A stretch of DNA of 64,000 nt from assembly GCF_000020645.1 (NCBI RefSeq), contig NC_011060.1:1-64000 (forward strand), written 5' to 3'. This DNA is from Pelodictyon phaeoclathratiforme BU-1 (GTDB lineage Bacteria; Bacteroidota; Chlorobiia; Chlorobiales; Chlorobiaceae). Below, piece by piece: positions 24,304 through 32,298 of the stretch; position 1 is the first letter of the stretch; each line of letters begins with the position of its first letter. Below the pieces are notes generated by a model, which saw nothing but the letters and a program-made list of their open reading frames with translations, made no database searches and was not told the origin of the DNA. Made by a program: the position numbers and the translations under genes.

Positions 24304-25176
24304 ATGTGTGTTATGGGACAGTATGATTCTTTAAAAGATGCGATTTTGGGTTTTTCTTCACTTGGCGCGTCTGCGCTCTGGGAAATTCCGGAAGCAAGGC
24401 GTGTGTTTAATCAGTTCAAGCAGTTGCTTAATGAGGGGCTGGTGAGGGCTGCGGAAAAATTTGAAGGAGAGTGGCGGGTCAACTCCTGGGTCAAGGAGGG
24501 AATTTTGCTTGGTATGCGCCTTGGCAGATTGCAGGAGAGTTATGTTGCGCTTGATGAGCATGAGACAGGGTTTGCTTTTATCGACAAGGATACCTATCCG
24601 CTTAAAAAGATTACGCTTGCCAATAATGTCCGTATTGTTCCCGGAGGATCGGCTGTGCGTGATGGATCATATCTGGCGCCTTCGGTGGTGATGATGCCTC
24701 CTGCTTATGTCAATGTTGGTGCCTATGTTGATGAGGGTACCATGATAGATTCCCATGCCCTTGTGGGTAGTTGTGCACAGGTCGGTAAAAAGGTGCATCT
24801 TTCGGCTGGTGTTCAGGTTGGTGGTGTGCTGGAGCCGATCGGCGCCATGCCGGTCATTATTGAGGACGAGGTGATGGTCGGGGGTAACTGTGGCATTTAT
24901 GAGGGCACCATTGTGAAGGAGCGTGCGGTTATTGGCACCGGGGTGATTCTTAATGGGTCAACTCCTGTTTACGATCTTGCCCTGAATACCATTTACCGCA
25001 AAACTTCCGAATCTCCGCTGGTGATTCCTGCCGGGGCGGTTGTTGTTGCCGGATCACGAAAGATCAAGGGGGATTTTGCTGCTGAACACGGGCTTTCCAT
25101 CTATACACCGCTGATTATCAAATACCGTGACGACAGGACCGATAGCGCTACAGCCCTTGAAGAGGCTCTCAGATAA
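24304..25176 (+). CDS. dapD: Tetrahydrodipicolinate N-succinyltransferase
   Basis: DapD transfers succinyl from succinyl-CoA to tetrahydrodipicolinate in lysine and diaminopimelate synthesis. The 290-residue protein has an N-terminal helical domain (SWVKEGILLGMRLG). A left-handed beta-helix of hexapeptide repeats follows (VPGGSAVRDGSYLAPSVVMMPPAYVNVGAYVDEGTMID), with GSCAQVGKKVHLSAGVQVGGVLEP and a C-terminal strand region typical of DapD. An internal ATG at 24313 (MGQYDS) is an equally plausible start; neither has a strong ribosome binding site. It lies 17 bases after the RNase gene and just before a protease gene. Confidence 0.9.
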   Translation: MCVMGQYDSLKDAILGFSSLGASALWEIPEARRVFNQFKQLLNEGLVRAAEKFEGEWRVNSWVKEGILLGMRLGRLQESYVALDEHETGFAFIDKDTYPLKKITLANNVRIVPGGSAVRDGSYLAPSVVMMPPAYVNVGAYVDEGTMIDSHALVGSCAQVGKKVHLSAGVQVGGVLEPIGAMPVIIEDEVMVGGNCGIYEGTIVKERAVIGTGVILNGSTPVYDLALNTIYRKTSESPLVIPAGAVVVAGSRKIKGDFAAEHGLSIYTPLIIKYRDDRTDSATALEEALR

Positions 25177-25180
25177 ACGC

Positions 25181-26938
25181 ATGCAGAGCAACGAAAAGAG
25201 GAGCAGGGGCTGGTTGTGGAGAGGCTCTTTGCGACAGGGTTTGCTGGCCCTTATGGGCGCATTTTTTTTCTTTTCAGCACACTCTCCTGCACTCCTCCTC
25301 TCAGCGGAGCCTGCCCGGTTGGCTCCCGCTGACTCTGCCAGTTCTGCTGACAGAGAGTATTTTGATATTGTCAAAAGTATTGACCTTTTCAGTGAGGTCT
25401 ATAGTGAGGTCTCAAAAGGCTATGTTGATACGCTGAATGTCAGTGGGTTGATGTATGCCGGTATCGATGGCATGCTTCGTACCCTTGATCCGTATACGGT
25501 TTTTCTGGACGAAAATGATGCGGATGAACTCGATGAGCTGACCAGCGGGCACTATGCCGGTATCGGCATTACGATTGCCTCTGTTGACACTTTGTTTTAT
25601 GTTACATCGGTTGTTGATGGCTATGCTGCGGCAAAAGCGGGCCTCAGGATTGGGGACACTATTGTTGCTATCAACGGTCGGGAGATCAGGACAATGTCGC
25701 TGGATGAGGTTAAAACCCTGATCAAGGGGCCTGCCGGTTCACCGATTACCTTCCTGATTGAGCGTCAGGGCGTCCCCTCTTTTTCCTCGACACTGATGCG
25801 GGAGGAGGTGCGGGTGAGCACCGTAAGTTATTCCGGTATTCTTGACGGTACGGGCTATATCGAGATGAAGAGTTTCGGTTCCCATTCGATGGATGATCTG
25901 CGTGAAGCCATTCAGGGCCTTTTGCGTCAGGCCTCAGAGCAGCATTTTCAGCTTAAAGGCCTGATTCTTGATCTCAGAAATAATCCGGGAGGATTGCTTA
26001 ATGTTGCCGTTGATGTTGCTTCGCTCTTTGTCAGTAAAGGCAGTGAAGTGGTATCCATTCGGGGACGTTCTCCGGAAATGGCTAAATCCTATGTAACCGC
26101 CTCTCCTCCGCTGCTTCCCGCTCTTCCCCTTGTGGTTCTCATCAACAGCCAGAGTGCTTCAGCGGCTGAAATTGTTGCTGGCGCGATTCAGGATCTTGAT
26201 CGCGGGGTTATTATTGGCGAGCGCTCTTATGGCAAAGGGCTGGTACAGTCGGTTATACGGATTTCCTATAATAGCTCACTGAAGCTGACGACGTCGAAAT
26301 ACTATACTCCTTCGGGCCGTTTGATCCAGAAAGAGGTCAATAATGCGGTGCGTGAATCGCGCAAGGTGATTCCCGTACCGCAGGGAGAGACGGCAACTCA
26401 GATTTTCTATACCAAAGGAAAGAGAAAAGTGTATGGCGGAGGTGGTATTCTGCCCGATATCCAGCTCCCTGAACCGGTTACCTCTCCTTATCTTTCGGAG
26501 CTGAACAAGAGGGGCCTCATCTTTCTTTTTTCTTCCGCGTATCGTTCCCTGAACCCGGTGATGCCTGTGCAGCCACTCGACCGTGCGGCGGTTATGGTAT
26601 CGTTTGCTGATTTTCTGCAGCGCAGGAAATTTGTCTACACCTCCGATTCCGAACGCCGTTTCAATGAGTTGCGGGAGAGTATGAAGAAGGTTCAGTCGAC
26701 AAATACGGAGAGTGATTCTCAGAGTGTCACTGCTTTTCAGCAGGAGATCGATCGGCTCAAGAAGCAGGAGATTACAGCAGAGTCGGAGCATGTTGCCCAG
26801 GCTCTTGAAGTGGAAATTCTCCGCCATTTCAATGATCGTATTGCACGAACGGTAGAAATTGGGCATGACACGGCGGTCAAAAAAGCCGTTTGGCTCTTTT
26901 CTGATTCCCGTGGTTATTCACGGATTCTTCATCCCTGA
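25181..26938 (+). CDS. C-terminal processing protease (S41 family, CtpA/Prc-like)
   Basis: A periplasmic serine protease that trims or degrades proteins from the C-terminus. The 585-residue product has an N-terminal membrane or signal segment (LLALMGAFFFFSAHSPALLLSAEPA) and the S41 N-terminal region. A PDZ domain follows (GHYAGIGITIASVD, AKAGLRIGDTIVAINGREI). The S41 catalytic core has GLILDLRNNPGGLLNVAVDVA, SQSASAAEIVAGAIQDL (Ser nucleophile) and GERSYGKGLVQS (Lys base). The C-terminal 200 residues are partly coiled-coil. ATG 25181 is chosen; an upstream in-frame start would overlap dapD. The last 10 bases overlap the convergent membrane-protein gene. Confidence 0.92.
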   Translation: MQSNEKRSRGWLWRGSLRQGLLALMGAFFFFSAHSPALLLSAEPARLAPADSASSADREYFDIVKSIDLFSEVYSEVSKGYVDTLNVSGLMYAGIDGMLRTLDPYTVFLDENDADELDELTSGHYAGIGITIASVDTLFYVTSVVDGYAAAKAGLRIGDTIVAINGREIRTMSLDEVKTLIKGPAGSPITFLIERQGVPSFSSTLMREEVRVSTVSYSGILDGTGYIEMKSFGSHSMDDLREAIQGLLRQASEQHFQLKGLILDLRNNPGGLLNVAVDVASLFVSKGSEVVSIRGRSPEMAKSYVTASPPLLPALPLVVLINSQSASAAEIVAGAIQDLDRGVIIGERSYGKGLVQSVIRISYNSSLKLTTSKYYTPSGRLIQKEVNNAVRESRKVIPVPQGETATQIFYTKGKRKVYGGGGILPDIQLPEPVTSPYLSELNKRGLIFLFSSAYRSLNPVMPVQPLDRAAVMVSFADFLQRRKFVYTSDSERRFNELRESMKKVQSTNTESDSQSVTAFQQEIDRLKKQEITAESEHVAQALEVEILRHFNDRIARTVEIGHDTAVKKAVWLFSDSRGYSRILHP

Positions 26939-27615
26939 ATGGCATTCAGTTGTTCCCGTTTATACTCCCTGATTTTACGGTGAGCACCGATGGCAATCAT
27001 GAGGTTGCTGATGCTCAGCAGGCTTTCGGCCAATCCGTGCAGCAGGTCGTCGTGTGAAAGTGTTGGATACCCTCTGACGACGGTGGCGAGGTACATGCAG
27101 AAGATGGTGACTGAGATGAATATCAGCACAAACCAGAAGCCGGCAACAGTCAGACCGGAAAAAATTGTCCGGTCACGGCGCCAGACTTTCAGCAGCAGTA
27201 CCAGAAAGGTTATATAAACTACGCTTGAGAGTTGGAGAATCGCGTCAAAGATATCGGCCCCAAGGTAGGATTGTGGTTTTCCGGCAATCATGATGGCAGC
27301 AAGAGCGGCAGTATAACTGGTTGCTGAGGTTTTTTTGGTGCTTTTCAGCAGGTTCAGTGTGGCGAGCAGGAGAGCTGTGCTGCCAAAGAGATTGATGAGT
27401 TCCGACATATCGAGAAGTATCGGAATGGTGTCACCGGAGATGTGATAACCCAGTACAAAAAAGCTGCCACTCCAGTGTGGCAGCATGGCGAGGCCAAAGA
27501 GGCGAATGTCGCGCCGCCCCGTTATTTTTCCATAGTGGAAGAGCAGTGCGGCAGCAATTCCCCATTCAAGCGCTGATGAGAGATGGATAATCCAGTTGGG
27601 AAGAGAGAGTAACAT
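26929..27615 (-). CDS. Membrane protein resembling fused DUF2499-DUF3593 (Ycf49-like)
   Basis: A 228-residue integral membrane protein with about six predicted helices. The N-terminal half starts LSLPNWIIHLSSALEWGIAA and contains LFGLAMLPHWSG. I recall this pattern from DUF2499 (Ycf49-like) proteins of cyanobacteria and plastids. The C-terminal half contains GFWFVLIFISVTIFCMYLA and DDLLHGLAESLLSISNLMIAIGAHR, resembling DUF3593, a second family of oxygenic phototrophs. Its ATG directly abuts the bchP/chlP stop codon, so it is co-transcribed with bacteriochlorophyll synthesis. Function is unknown; a photosynthesis link is inferred from family distribution and neighbour. Confidence 0.7.
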   Translation of the reverse strand: MLLSLPNWIIHLSSALEWGIAAALLFHYGKITGRRDIRLFGLAMLPHWSGSFFVLGYHISGDTIPILLDMSELINLFGSTALLLATLNLLKSTKKTSATSYTAALAAIMIAGKPQSYLGADIFDAILQLSSVVYITFLVLLLKVWRRDRTIFSGLTVAGFWFVLIFISVTIFCMYLATVVRGYPTLSHDDLLHGLAESLLSISNLMIAIGAHRKIREYKREQLNAIQG

Positions 27616-28758
27616 TTAGCAGCCCTTGATGAGGTGGTAGATATTTTTGGAAAAGATCTTCATCTGGGTTGACCAGGGAGCAGGCACCATTTTTTTATAG
27701 AGATAGGAGTCGAAGGTTATCTGCTGTACATCATCGTCGGCGCATATGGCGACAAAACTCTCCCTCAGTCGGTCGTTACGGTAGTAGGCTGCCTGCAGCA
27801 CTTCAAGACCGAAAAAGATCGGAGCATAGAGCTTGCGGAACTCTTTTTCATAGTTCTGCAAGGGGGTCTTGTTTTTTATATGCTCAATCATGGCCTGAGC
27901 CCCAAGTTTTCCGGAGCGCATGGCAAAGAAGATTCCTTCTCCGTTTGCCGGTGTGACCAGTCCTGCAGCGTCTCCGACAAGGATCGCCTTCTCCTGGGTA
28001 AATGATTTGCGTGGCTTCATCGGGATTTTTGCAGCTTCGTCAAGATAGGGGGCATCGGTGATCCCGATTTTTTCAATAAAGCGTTTCTGGAGCGCCTTGA
28101 GGTTGTGCCGCTTGTCCTCTGTCCCGGTACCGATTGCCAGATGATCCGCCTTGGGGAAAATCCACCCATAAAAGTCAGGAGAGACCTCGCCGTCAAACCA
28201 TATTTCAACGATATCGCTGAATTTCTGGATGGCCGGGGTGTATTTGAATCGCTGCTGCATGGCAATCACCTTCAGTTCGTTGAGCGGAAAGTGCAGTTCA
28301 TCGGCAGTTTTTGAGTTTGCGCCGTCGGCTCCGATAATCTTGCGAGCTCGCAGTGGCGCCACCTTGTCGTTGAGTGTATTGATGACAAAGCCGTCTCCCG
28401 AGTGTGAGATGGATTTGACCAGTCCTTCAACAATGACGGCTCCGGCCCGTTCAGCTTCAGAACGCAGATAGCGATCAAATTTTTCGCGTCGTACCATGCC
28501 GACATAGCCGTTCGGCATATGCATTTCAATGATCCTCCCTTTTGGAGAGCGGGCTCTCATGCGGGAGAGCTTTTTTTCTATCAATTCGGCAGGAATCTGG
28601 AACTCCTCGATAAGACCAAGAGGAATTGCTCCCCCGCAGGGTTTGACGTTGTCAAGGTTTCGTTCAATGAGAACGGTTGATATTCCGGCTTTGGCCAGTA
28701 CGGCGGCTGCTACGGCTCCTGAGGGGCCACCACCGATTACTGCGACATCATAACGCAT
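27616..28758 (-). CDS. bchP: Geranylgeranyl reductase (BchP/ChlP family)
   Basis: A flavoprotein that reduces geranylgeranyl groups during (bacterio)chlorophyll tail synthesis. The 380-residue product starts with a Rossmann FAD motif (VAVIGGGPSGAVAAAVLAKAG) and has KPCGGAIPLGL typical of ChlP/BchP. GADGANSK follows, and the second FAD segment is ILVGDAAGLVTPANGEGIFFAMRSG. In a green sulfur bacterium it would act on chlorophyll a or bacteriochlorophyll side chains; phytoene or archaeal-lipid-type reductases are distant alternatives. It sits between glyS (three-base gap) and the Ycf49-like gene (no gap), forming one minus-strand operon. Confidence 0.88.
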   Translation of the reverse strand: MRYDVAVIGGGPSGAVAAAVLAKAGISTVLIERNLDNVKPCGGAIPLGLIEEFQIPAELIEKKLSRMRARSPKGRIIEMHMPNGYVGMVRREKFDRYLRSEAERAGAVIVEGLVKSISHSGDGFVINTLNDKVAPLRARKIIGADGANSKTADELHFPLNELKVIAMQQRFKYTPAIQKFSDIVEIWFDGEVSPDFYGWIFPKADHLAIGTGTEDKRHNLKALQKRFIEKIGITDAPYLDEAAKIPMKPRKSFTQEKAILVGDAAGLVTPANGEGIFFAMRSGKLGAQAMIEHIKNKTPLQNYEKEFRKLYAPIFFGLEVLQAAYYRNDRLRESFVAICADDDVQQITFDSYLYKKMVPAPWSTQMKIFSKNIYHLIKGC

Positions 28759-28761
28759 AGC

Positions 28762-30237
28762 TTAAAGCGTGATTAGTTTTGAGGCGAGAAATTCCCGTAC
28801 CCTCGAAATTTCGATCCTCTCTTGTGTTGCCGTGTCGCGGTAACGTACGGTGACGCTGTTTTCCTCCAGAGACTGATGATCAACCGTGATACAGAAGGGT
28901 GTGCCGATCTCGTCCTGGCGGCGGTAGCGTTTGCCGATAGAGCCTGCATCATCATATTGGACAAGGTGTGCCGCTGAAAGTTCTTCTCTCAGCAGTGAGG
29001 CCATCTCTCCCATTCCGCACTTTTTCATCAGCGGCAGTACGGCTGCTTTGATGGGAGCGACTTTCGGTGAGAGTTTCAGCACAACACGTTCATCGCCATC
29101 AACGGTATCTTCTGTGTAGGCATCTGCAAGCAGCGCCAGGAAGAGTCGATCGCATCCGGCAGAGGTTTCCACCACATAGGGGAGGTAGCGCTCATTGGTG
29201 AGCTGGTCGATATACTCCATATTTTTGCCGGAATACTCCTGATGCTGTTTCAGATCAAAATCGGTTCTGGAGTGAATCCCCTCAATCTCTTCAATACCGA
29301 AGGGGAACTCGAACTTGATGTCGTAGGCAAGGTCGGCATAATGGGCCAGCTTGTCATGTTTGTACCAGTGCAGTTTCTCCTTTCTGAGGCCAAGGGCGCT
29401 GGTATACCAGGCAAACCGCTCTTCTCTCCATGCCTCAAAGGCTTCCGCCTGGGTACCGGGTTTGACGAAGTACTGCATCTCCATCTGCTCAAACTCTACC
29501 ATGCGGAAGATGAAGTTTCCTTTCACAATCTCGTTTCGGAAGGCTTTGCCGATCTGGGCTATGCCGAACGGTACCTTCATGCGTGAAGATTCGCGAACGT
29601 TATGGAAGTTCACGAAAATCCCCTGGGCTGTTTCGGGCCGCAGGTAGACAATATTTGATTTATCGGCAACAGCGCCCATATTACACTGGAACATCAGATT
29701 GAACTGGCGTACCTCTGTCCAGTCACCCGAGCCGGTGTCCTGTGCCTTGATCCCTTCGGCAATGATAATATCGTAGAGTGCACGGTTCGAGTCCTCTGCC
29801 CCGGCGACGGCTTCATATGCGCTTTGTACCCTCAGGAGCTCTTCCTCCTTGCCGTCCCGTCGCAATTTCTCAATATGGTTTTCGATCAGATGGTCAGCAC
29901 GGTAGCGCCTTTTGGTGGTTTTGTCGTCAATCATCGGATCGTTGAAGCTTGCTACATGACCTGAAGCCTCCCATACCCTCGGGTTCATCATGATCGATGC
30001 ATCAAGCCCTACAATATTCTGGTGGCGACGGGTCATTGAGTTCCACCAGAGTTCCTTGATGTTTCTTTTCATCTCGCTGCCCAGTGGCCCATAGTCGAAG
30101 CATGAGGAGAGTCCCTCATAGATTTCCGATGACGGGAAAATAAACCCTCGACGTTTGGCCAGTGAAACCAGTTTATGCATCACCTTATCAGGAGGCAGAT
30201 TGACACTTTGCACCCGTGTCTGGTCAGAATTGCTCAT
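28762..30237 (-). CDS. glyS: Glycyl-tRNA synthetase, single-chain class II type
   Basis: Charges tRNA-Gly with glycine. The 491-residue protein is the alpha2 form (like eukaryotic, archaeal and many Gram-positive enzymes), not the split GlyQ/GlyS form. Class II signatures are visible: GLSSCFDYGPLGSEMKRNI near the N-terminus, motif 2 FGIAQIGKAFRNEIV, EMQYFVKPG, and motif 3 region ETSAGCDRLFLALL. A C-terminal anticodon-binding domain follows (VAPIKAAVLPL). It heads the glyS-bchP-Ycf49-like run. Confidence 0.95.
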   Translation of the reverse strand: MSNSDQTRVQSVNLPPDKVMHKLVSLAKRRGFIFPSSEIYEGLSSCFDYGPLGSEMKRNIKELWWNSMTRRHQNIVGLDASIMMNPRVWEASGHVASFNDPMIDDKTTKRRYRADHLIENHIEKLRRDGKEEELLRVQSAYEAVAGAEDSNRALYDIIIAEGIKAQDTGSGDWTEVRQFNLMFQCNMGAVADKSNIVYLRPETAQGIFVNFHNVRESSRMKVPFGIAQIGKAFRNEIVKGNFIFRMVEFEQMEMQYFVKPGTQAEAFEAWREERFAWYTSALGLRKEKLHWYKHDKLAHYADLAYDIKFEFPFGIEEIEGIHSRTDFDLKQHQEYSGKNMEYIDQLTNERYLPYVVETSAGCDRLFLALLADAYTEDTVDGDERVVLKLSPKVAPIKAAVLPLMKKCGMGEMASLLREELSAAHLVQYDDAGSIGKRYRRQDEIGTPFCITVDHQSLEENSVTVRYRDTATQERIEISRVREFLASKLITL

Positions 30238-30496
30238 CGTTCGTTCAAAATAGTGTGGAAAAATAGCTCCGGGTACTCCCGTTTAACAGAGTAAAACAAG
30301 GAATATAACAAACCAGCAGGGATAAATCAGGAAAGGGTGTGGTTAAAAGAGATTCGGTGATGAAGGCTGAATGAGCAAAAGAGAGTTCCCGCTATCGATA
30401 AAAAAATTTTTACGTTGCACTATATTGTATCCTGAAGGATCGATATCAGCGATCGAACATTTGCAGATATTCAGGAACTCTAAAAACCATACTCAT
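30238..30496. other. Intergenic region between glyS and the DsrE-like gene
   Basis: Divergent promoters for glyS and the DsrE-like gene must lie here. The frame of the DsrE-like gene stays open back to an ATG at 30371 with a fair AAGG site, but those 42 codons show no family resemblance. No clear promoter or hairpin was identified. Confidence 0.4.
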
Positions 30497-30862
30497 ATGG
30501 AAAGCAGCAAACTGCTCATTATCAGTACCATTGGTCAAGAAAACCATGAGAAGGCCACCCTGCCATTCGTGCTTGCTACGGCATCACAGTCACTGGATGT
30601 TGAGGTTGTGATGTTTCTTCAGTCATCGGCGGTGGTTCTGGCAAAAAAAGGAGAGGCAGAAAAGGTCAGGGCTGAGGGGTTTGCTCCTCTCGGAGAGCTG
30701 TTTGATACCTTCATGGATATGGGTGGAAAACTCTATCTTTGTTCCCCGTGTATTAAGGAAAGAGATATTGCTCCCGGGGATCTGGTCGATGGTGTGCAGA
30801 TCGGCGCCGCCGGAACACTTGTTCATGAAGTGATGAGTGCTGACTCGGTGGTTACCTACTGA
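30497..30862 (+). CDS. DsrE-family sulfur-relay-like protein
   Basis: A 121-residue cytoplasmic protein of the DsrE/DsrF-like superfamily, small proteins that often carry sulfur on a cysteine. It starts LLIISTIGQENHEKATLPFVLATASQSLDVEVVMFLQSSAV. It has a cysteine-containing LYLCSPCIKER segment in the usual active-cysteine region, then DGVQIGAAGTLVHEVM. The start at 30497 gives a normal family N-terminus; an upstream ATG at 30371 would add a 42-residue extension. It stands alone, followed by a strong terminator. In a sulfur oxidiser a sulfurtransferase or trafficking role is plausible but unproven. Confidence 0.75.
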   Translation: MESSKLLIISTIGQENHEKATLPFVLATASQSLDVEVVMFLQSSAVVLAKKGEAEKVRAEGFAPLGELFDTFMDMGGKLYLCSPCIKERDIAPGDLVDGVQIGAAGTLVHEVMSADSVVTY

Positions 30863-30884
30863 TTGTCATTGTAGCCAGGTGCTC

Positions 30885-30929
30885 TCAAAAAACGCAGGGC
30901 GCTCTTTTTCTGTGCCCTGCGTTTTTTTC
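30885..30929 (+). terminator. Intrinsic terminator after the DsrE-like gene
   Basis: ACGCAGGGC (30892-30900) and GCCCTGCGT (30914-30922) form a nine-base-pair stem, preceded by an A-run and followed by TTTTTTT. It can also serve the convergent gene. Confidence 0.88.
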
Positions 30930-30962
30930 AGCGTTCCTGCTGGATTTATTTTTGGAGAACGC

Positions 30963-31736
30963 TCATGATTGCCGCAGCGTCATGGTTGGTTTTTTGAAGA
31001 GGGCGTACTGCAGCCATTGGTGGGCGAAGAGCATCAGTTCTGCTTCGTCGGTTTTTACCATTTGAAGCAGTTCATCATCTACCTCGAACACCTGAAGGAA
31101 GCGGCTTTCCATCATAAAGTCCCTGAAGGCATCGAGGTCATAGCTGGCCATGAAAAACATTTTCAGGCTTTTTTCATTTGGTTCGAGTTCGGGACTCAGC
31201 AGTTTTTTGTCGAGAATGATGTCCATCCAGACCCTGTTTTTGTCGTCATAGTCATCGATCTCCTGGCTTTTTCGCCACTCTCCGACTGTCCACTCCTGTT
31301 CTTCCTCAAACCCCTTGCAGTGCGCTTCTTTTATGAGAAAATAGAAGTCGTTTCCTCCTGCCGTTGCGTTTTTGTGGATGCCGAAGCCGATCGGGTAATA
31401 ACGACATGCCAGAGGCCGGTCATTGTAAACGGTACACCCCTCTTCTGCAACAAATTTGCACTTGCCCTCATCGTGCAGTTTCAGCCTGACAAAAGGGAGC
31501 TTCGATTCTTGCTGGATTACCGGTTCGGTGTATGCCGAAAGAAATTCGGCTGACGAGAGACCGAGCCTGTTCTTCATCCTCAGGATGTCATACGGAGTGA
31601 GGAAAATATCGGGATTGCTGCAGCAGTTGTTGTAGCACGAAAGCCCTTTGTGGCAACTGAACTGAAAGGTGCTTTCGCTGGTTAGTCTGGTTTGTTCATT
31701 GAGTTCTATACCGAGCTTGTCAAGGAAGTTTTCCAT
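30963..31736 (-). CDS. CxxCxxCC-type metal-binding protein (YkgJ family)
   Basis: A 257-residue protein with an N-terminal YkgJ-type zinc/iron-chelating domain. The cysteine cluster is CHKGLSCYNNCCSNPDIF (about residues 28-45) with YDILRMKNRLGLS, and a second part CTVYNDRPLACRYYPIG (about 100-116). The C-terminal half is a less conserved family-specific extension. Such proteins are proposed to bind an iron-sulfur cluster or metal, but their role is unclear. It is a single gene, convergent with the DsrE-like gene. Confidence 0.8.
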   Translation of the reverse strand: MENFLDKLGIELNEQTRLTSESTFQFSCHKGLSCYNNCCSNPDIFLTPYDILRMKNRLGLSSAEFLSAYTEPVIQQESKLPFVRLKLHDEGKCKFVAEEGCTVYNDRPLACRYYPIGFGIHKNATAGGNDFYFLIKEAHCKGFEEEQEWTVGEWRKSQEIDDYDDKNRVWMDIILDKKLLSPELEPNEKSLKMFFMASYDLDAFRDFMMESRFLQVFEVDDELLQMVKTDEAELMLFAHQWLQYALFKKPTMTLRQS

Positions 31737-31944
31737 AATCCACCTGTTTTAATTCGTTACCGTCATTAACCCCGCAGAAAAGCAGAAAGAAGAGCGGGCT
31801 GTCAAGTAAAATAAATTGTATATACTGTGAAGATGATTTATCATGGATGAGTTTCCGGGGCGGCTTTGTTTCAAGCCATAATGCTCTGGGTAACTCACTC
31901 AACGCCATCAATTTACCTAAAAAATCGTGTTAATCAGCAGTGTT

Positions 31945-32229
31945 ATGAAGATTACGGAAGCTCCGGATTGCCCCCATTGCGGAACGAAAATGAAAAAATG
32001 TGAGCCACCTCCTTTTAATTATGGGGATGGGCTTGGCTGGTGTACACCTTACTTTTACATCTGTTTCAATGATGATTGCAAGCTTTACGCCAACGGCTGG
32101 AACAATCTTAAAACCAACTTTAACAAAACGGCATCCTACCGTTGCATGTGCTATCCGGATAACGGGGTTTTTGAGGCCATGTGCGTCTTTACTCCTGATG
32201 GCATGAAGGGCCAGATCATAGAAGAGTGA
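31945..32229 (+). CDS. Small zinc-ribbon protein convergent to the qmo operon
   Basis: A 94-residue cysteine-rich protein from ATG 31945 (GTG at 31927 is an alternative). It begins MKITEAPDCPHCGTKMKKCEPP and has further cysteines in WCTPYFYICFNDDCKLY and YRCMCYPDNG. The two CxxC-like pairs suggest a zinc-ribbon or rubredoxin-like knuckle. No membrane or export signal is visible. It ends tail-to-tail with qmoC across a shared terminator. Function is not known; its place beside a sulfur operon is suggestive only. Confidence 0.65.
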   Translation: MKITEAPDCPHCGTKMKKCEPPPFNYGDGLGWCTPYFYICFNDDCKLYANGWNNLKTNFNKTASYRCMCYPDNGVFEAMCVFTPDGMKGQIIEE

Positions 32230-32235
32230 GTGCAA

Positions 32236-32273
32236 AAAAAAGAGGGATCGCAGTTTTTGCGGCGATCCCTTTC
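32236..32273. terminator. Bidirectional terminator between zinc-ribbon gene and qmoC
   Basis: GGGATCGC (32244-32251) and GCGATCCC (32262-32269) form a perfect eight-base-pair stem. An A-run lies on the left and TTTC on the right, so it can stop transcription from both sides. Confidence 0.85.
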
Positions 32274-32298
32274 AAGAGCATTCAGTTTCCCTGCTGCA

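Noticed and set aside
30371..30496. Upstream extension of the DsrE-like gene as a signal or membrane segment
   Set aside because: The 42 extra residues show no signal-peptide pattern and the family starts at the internal ATG.
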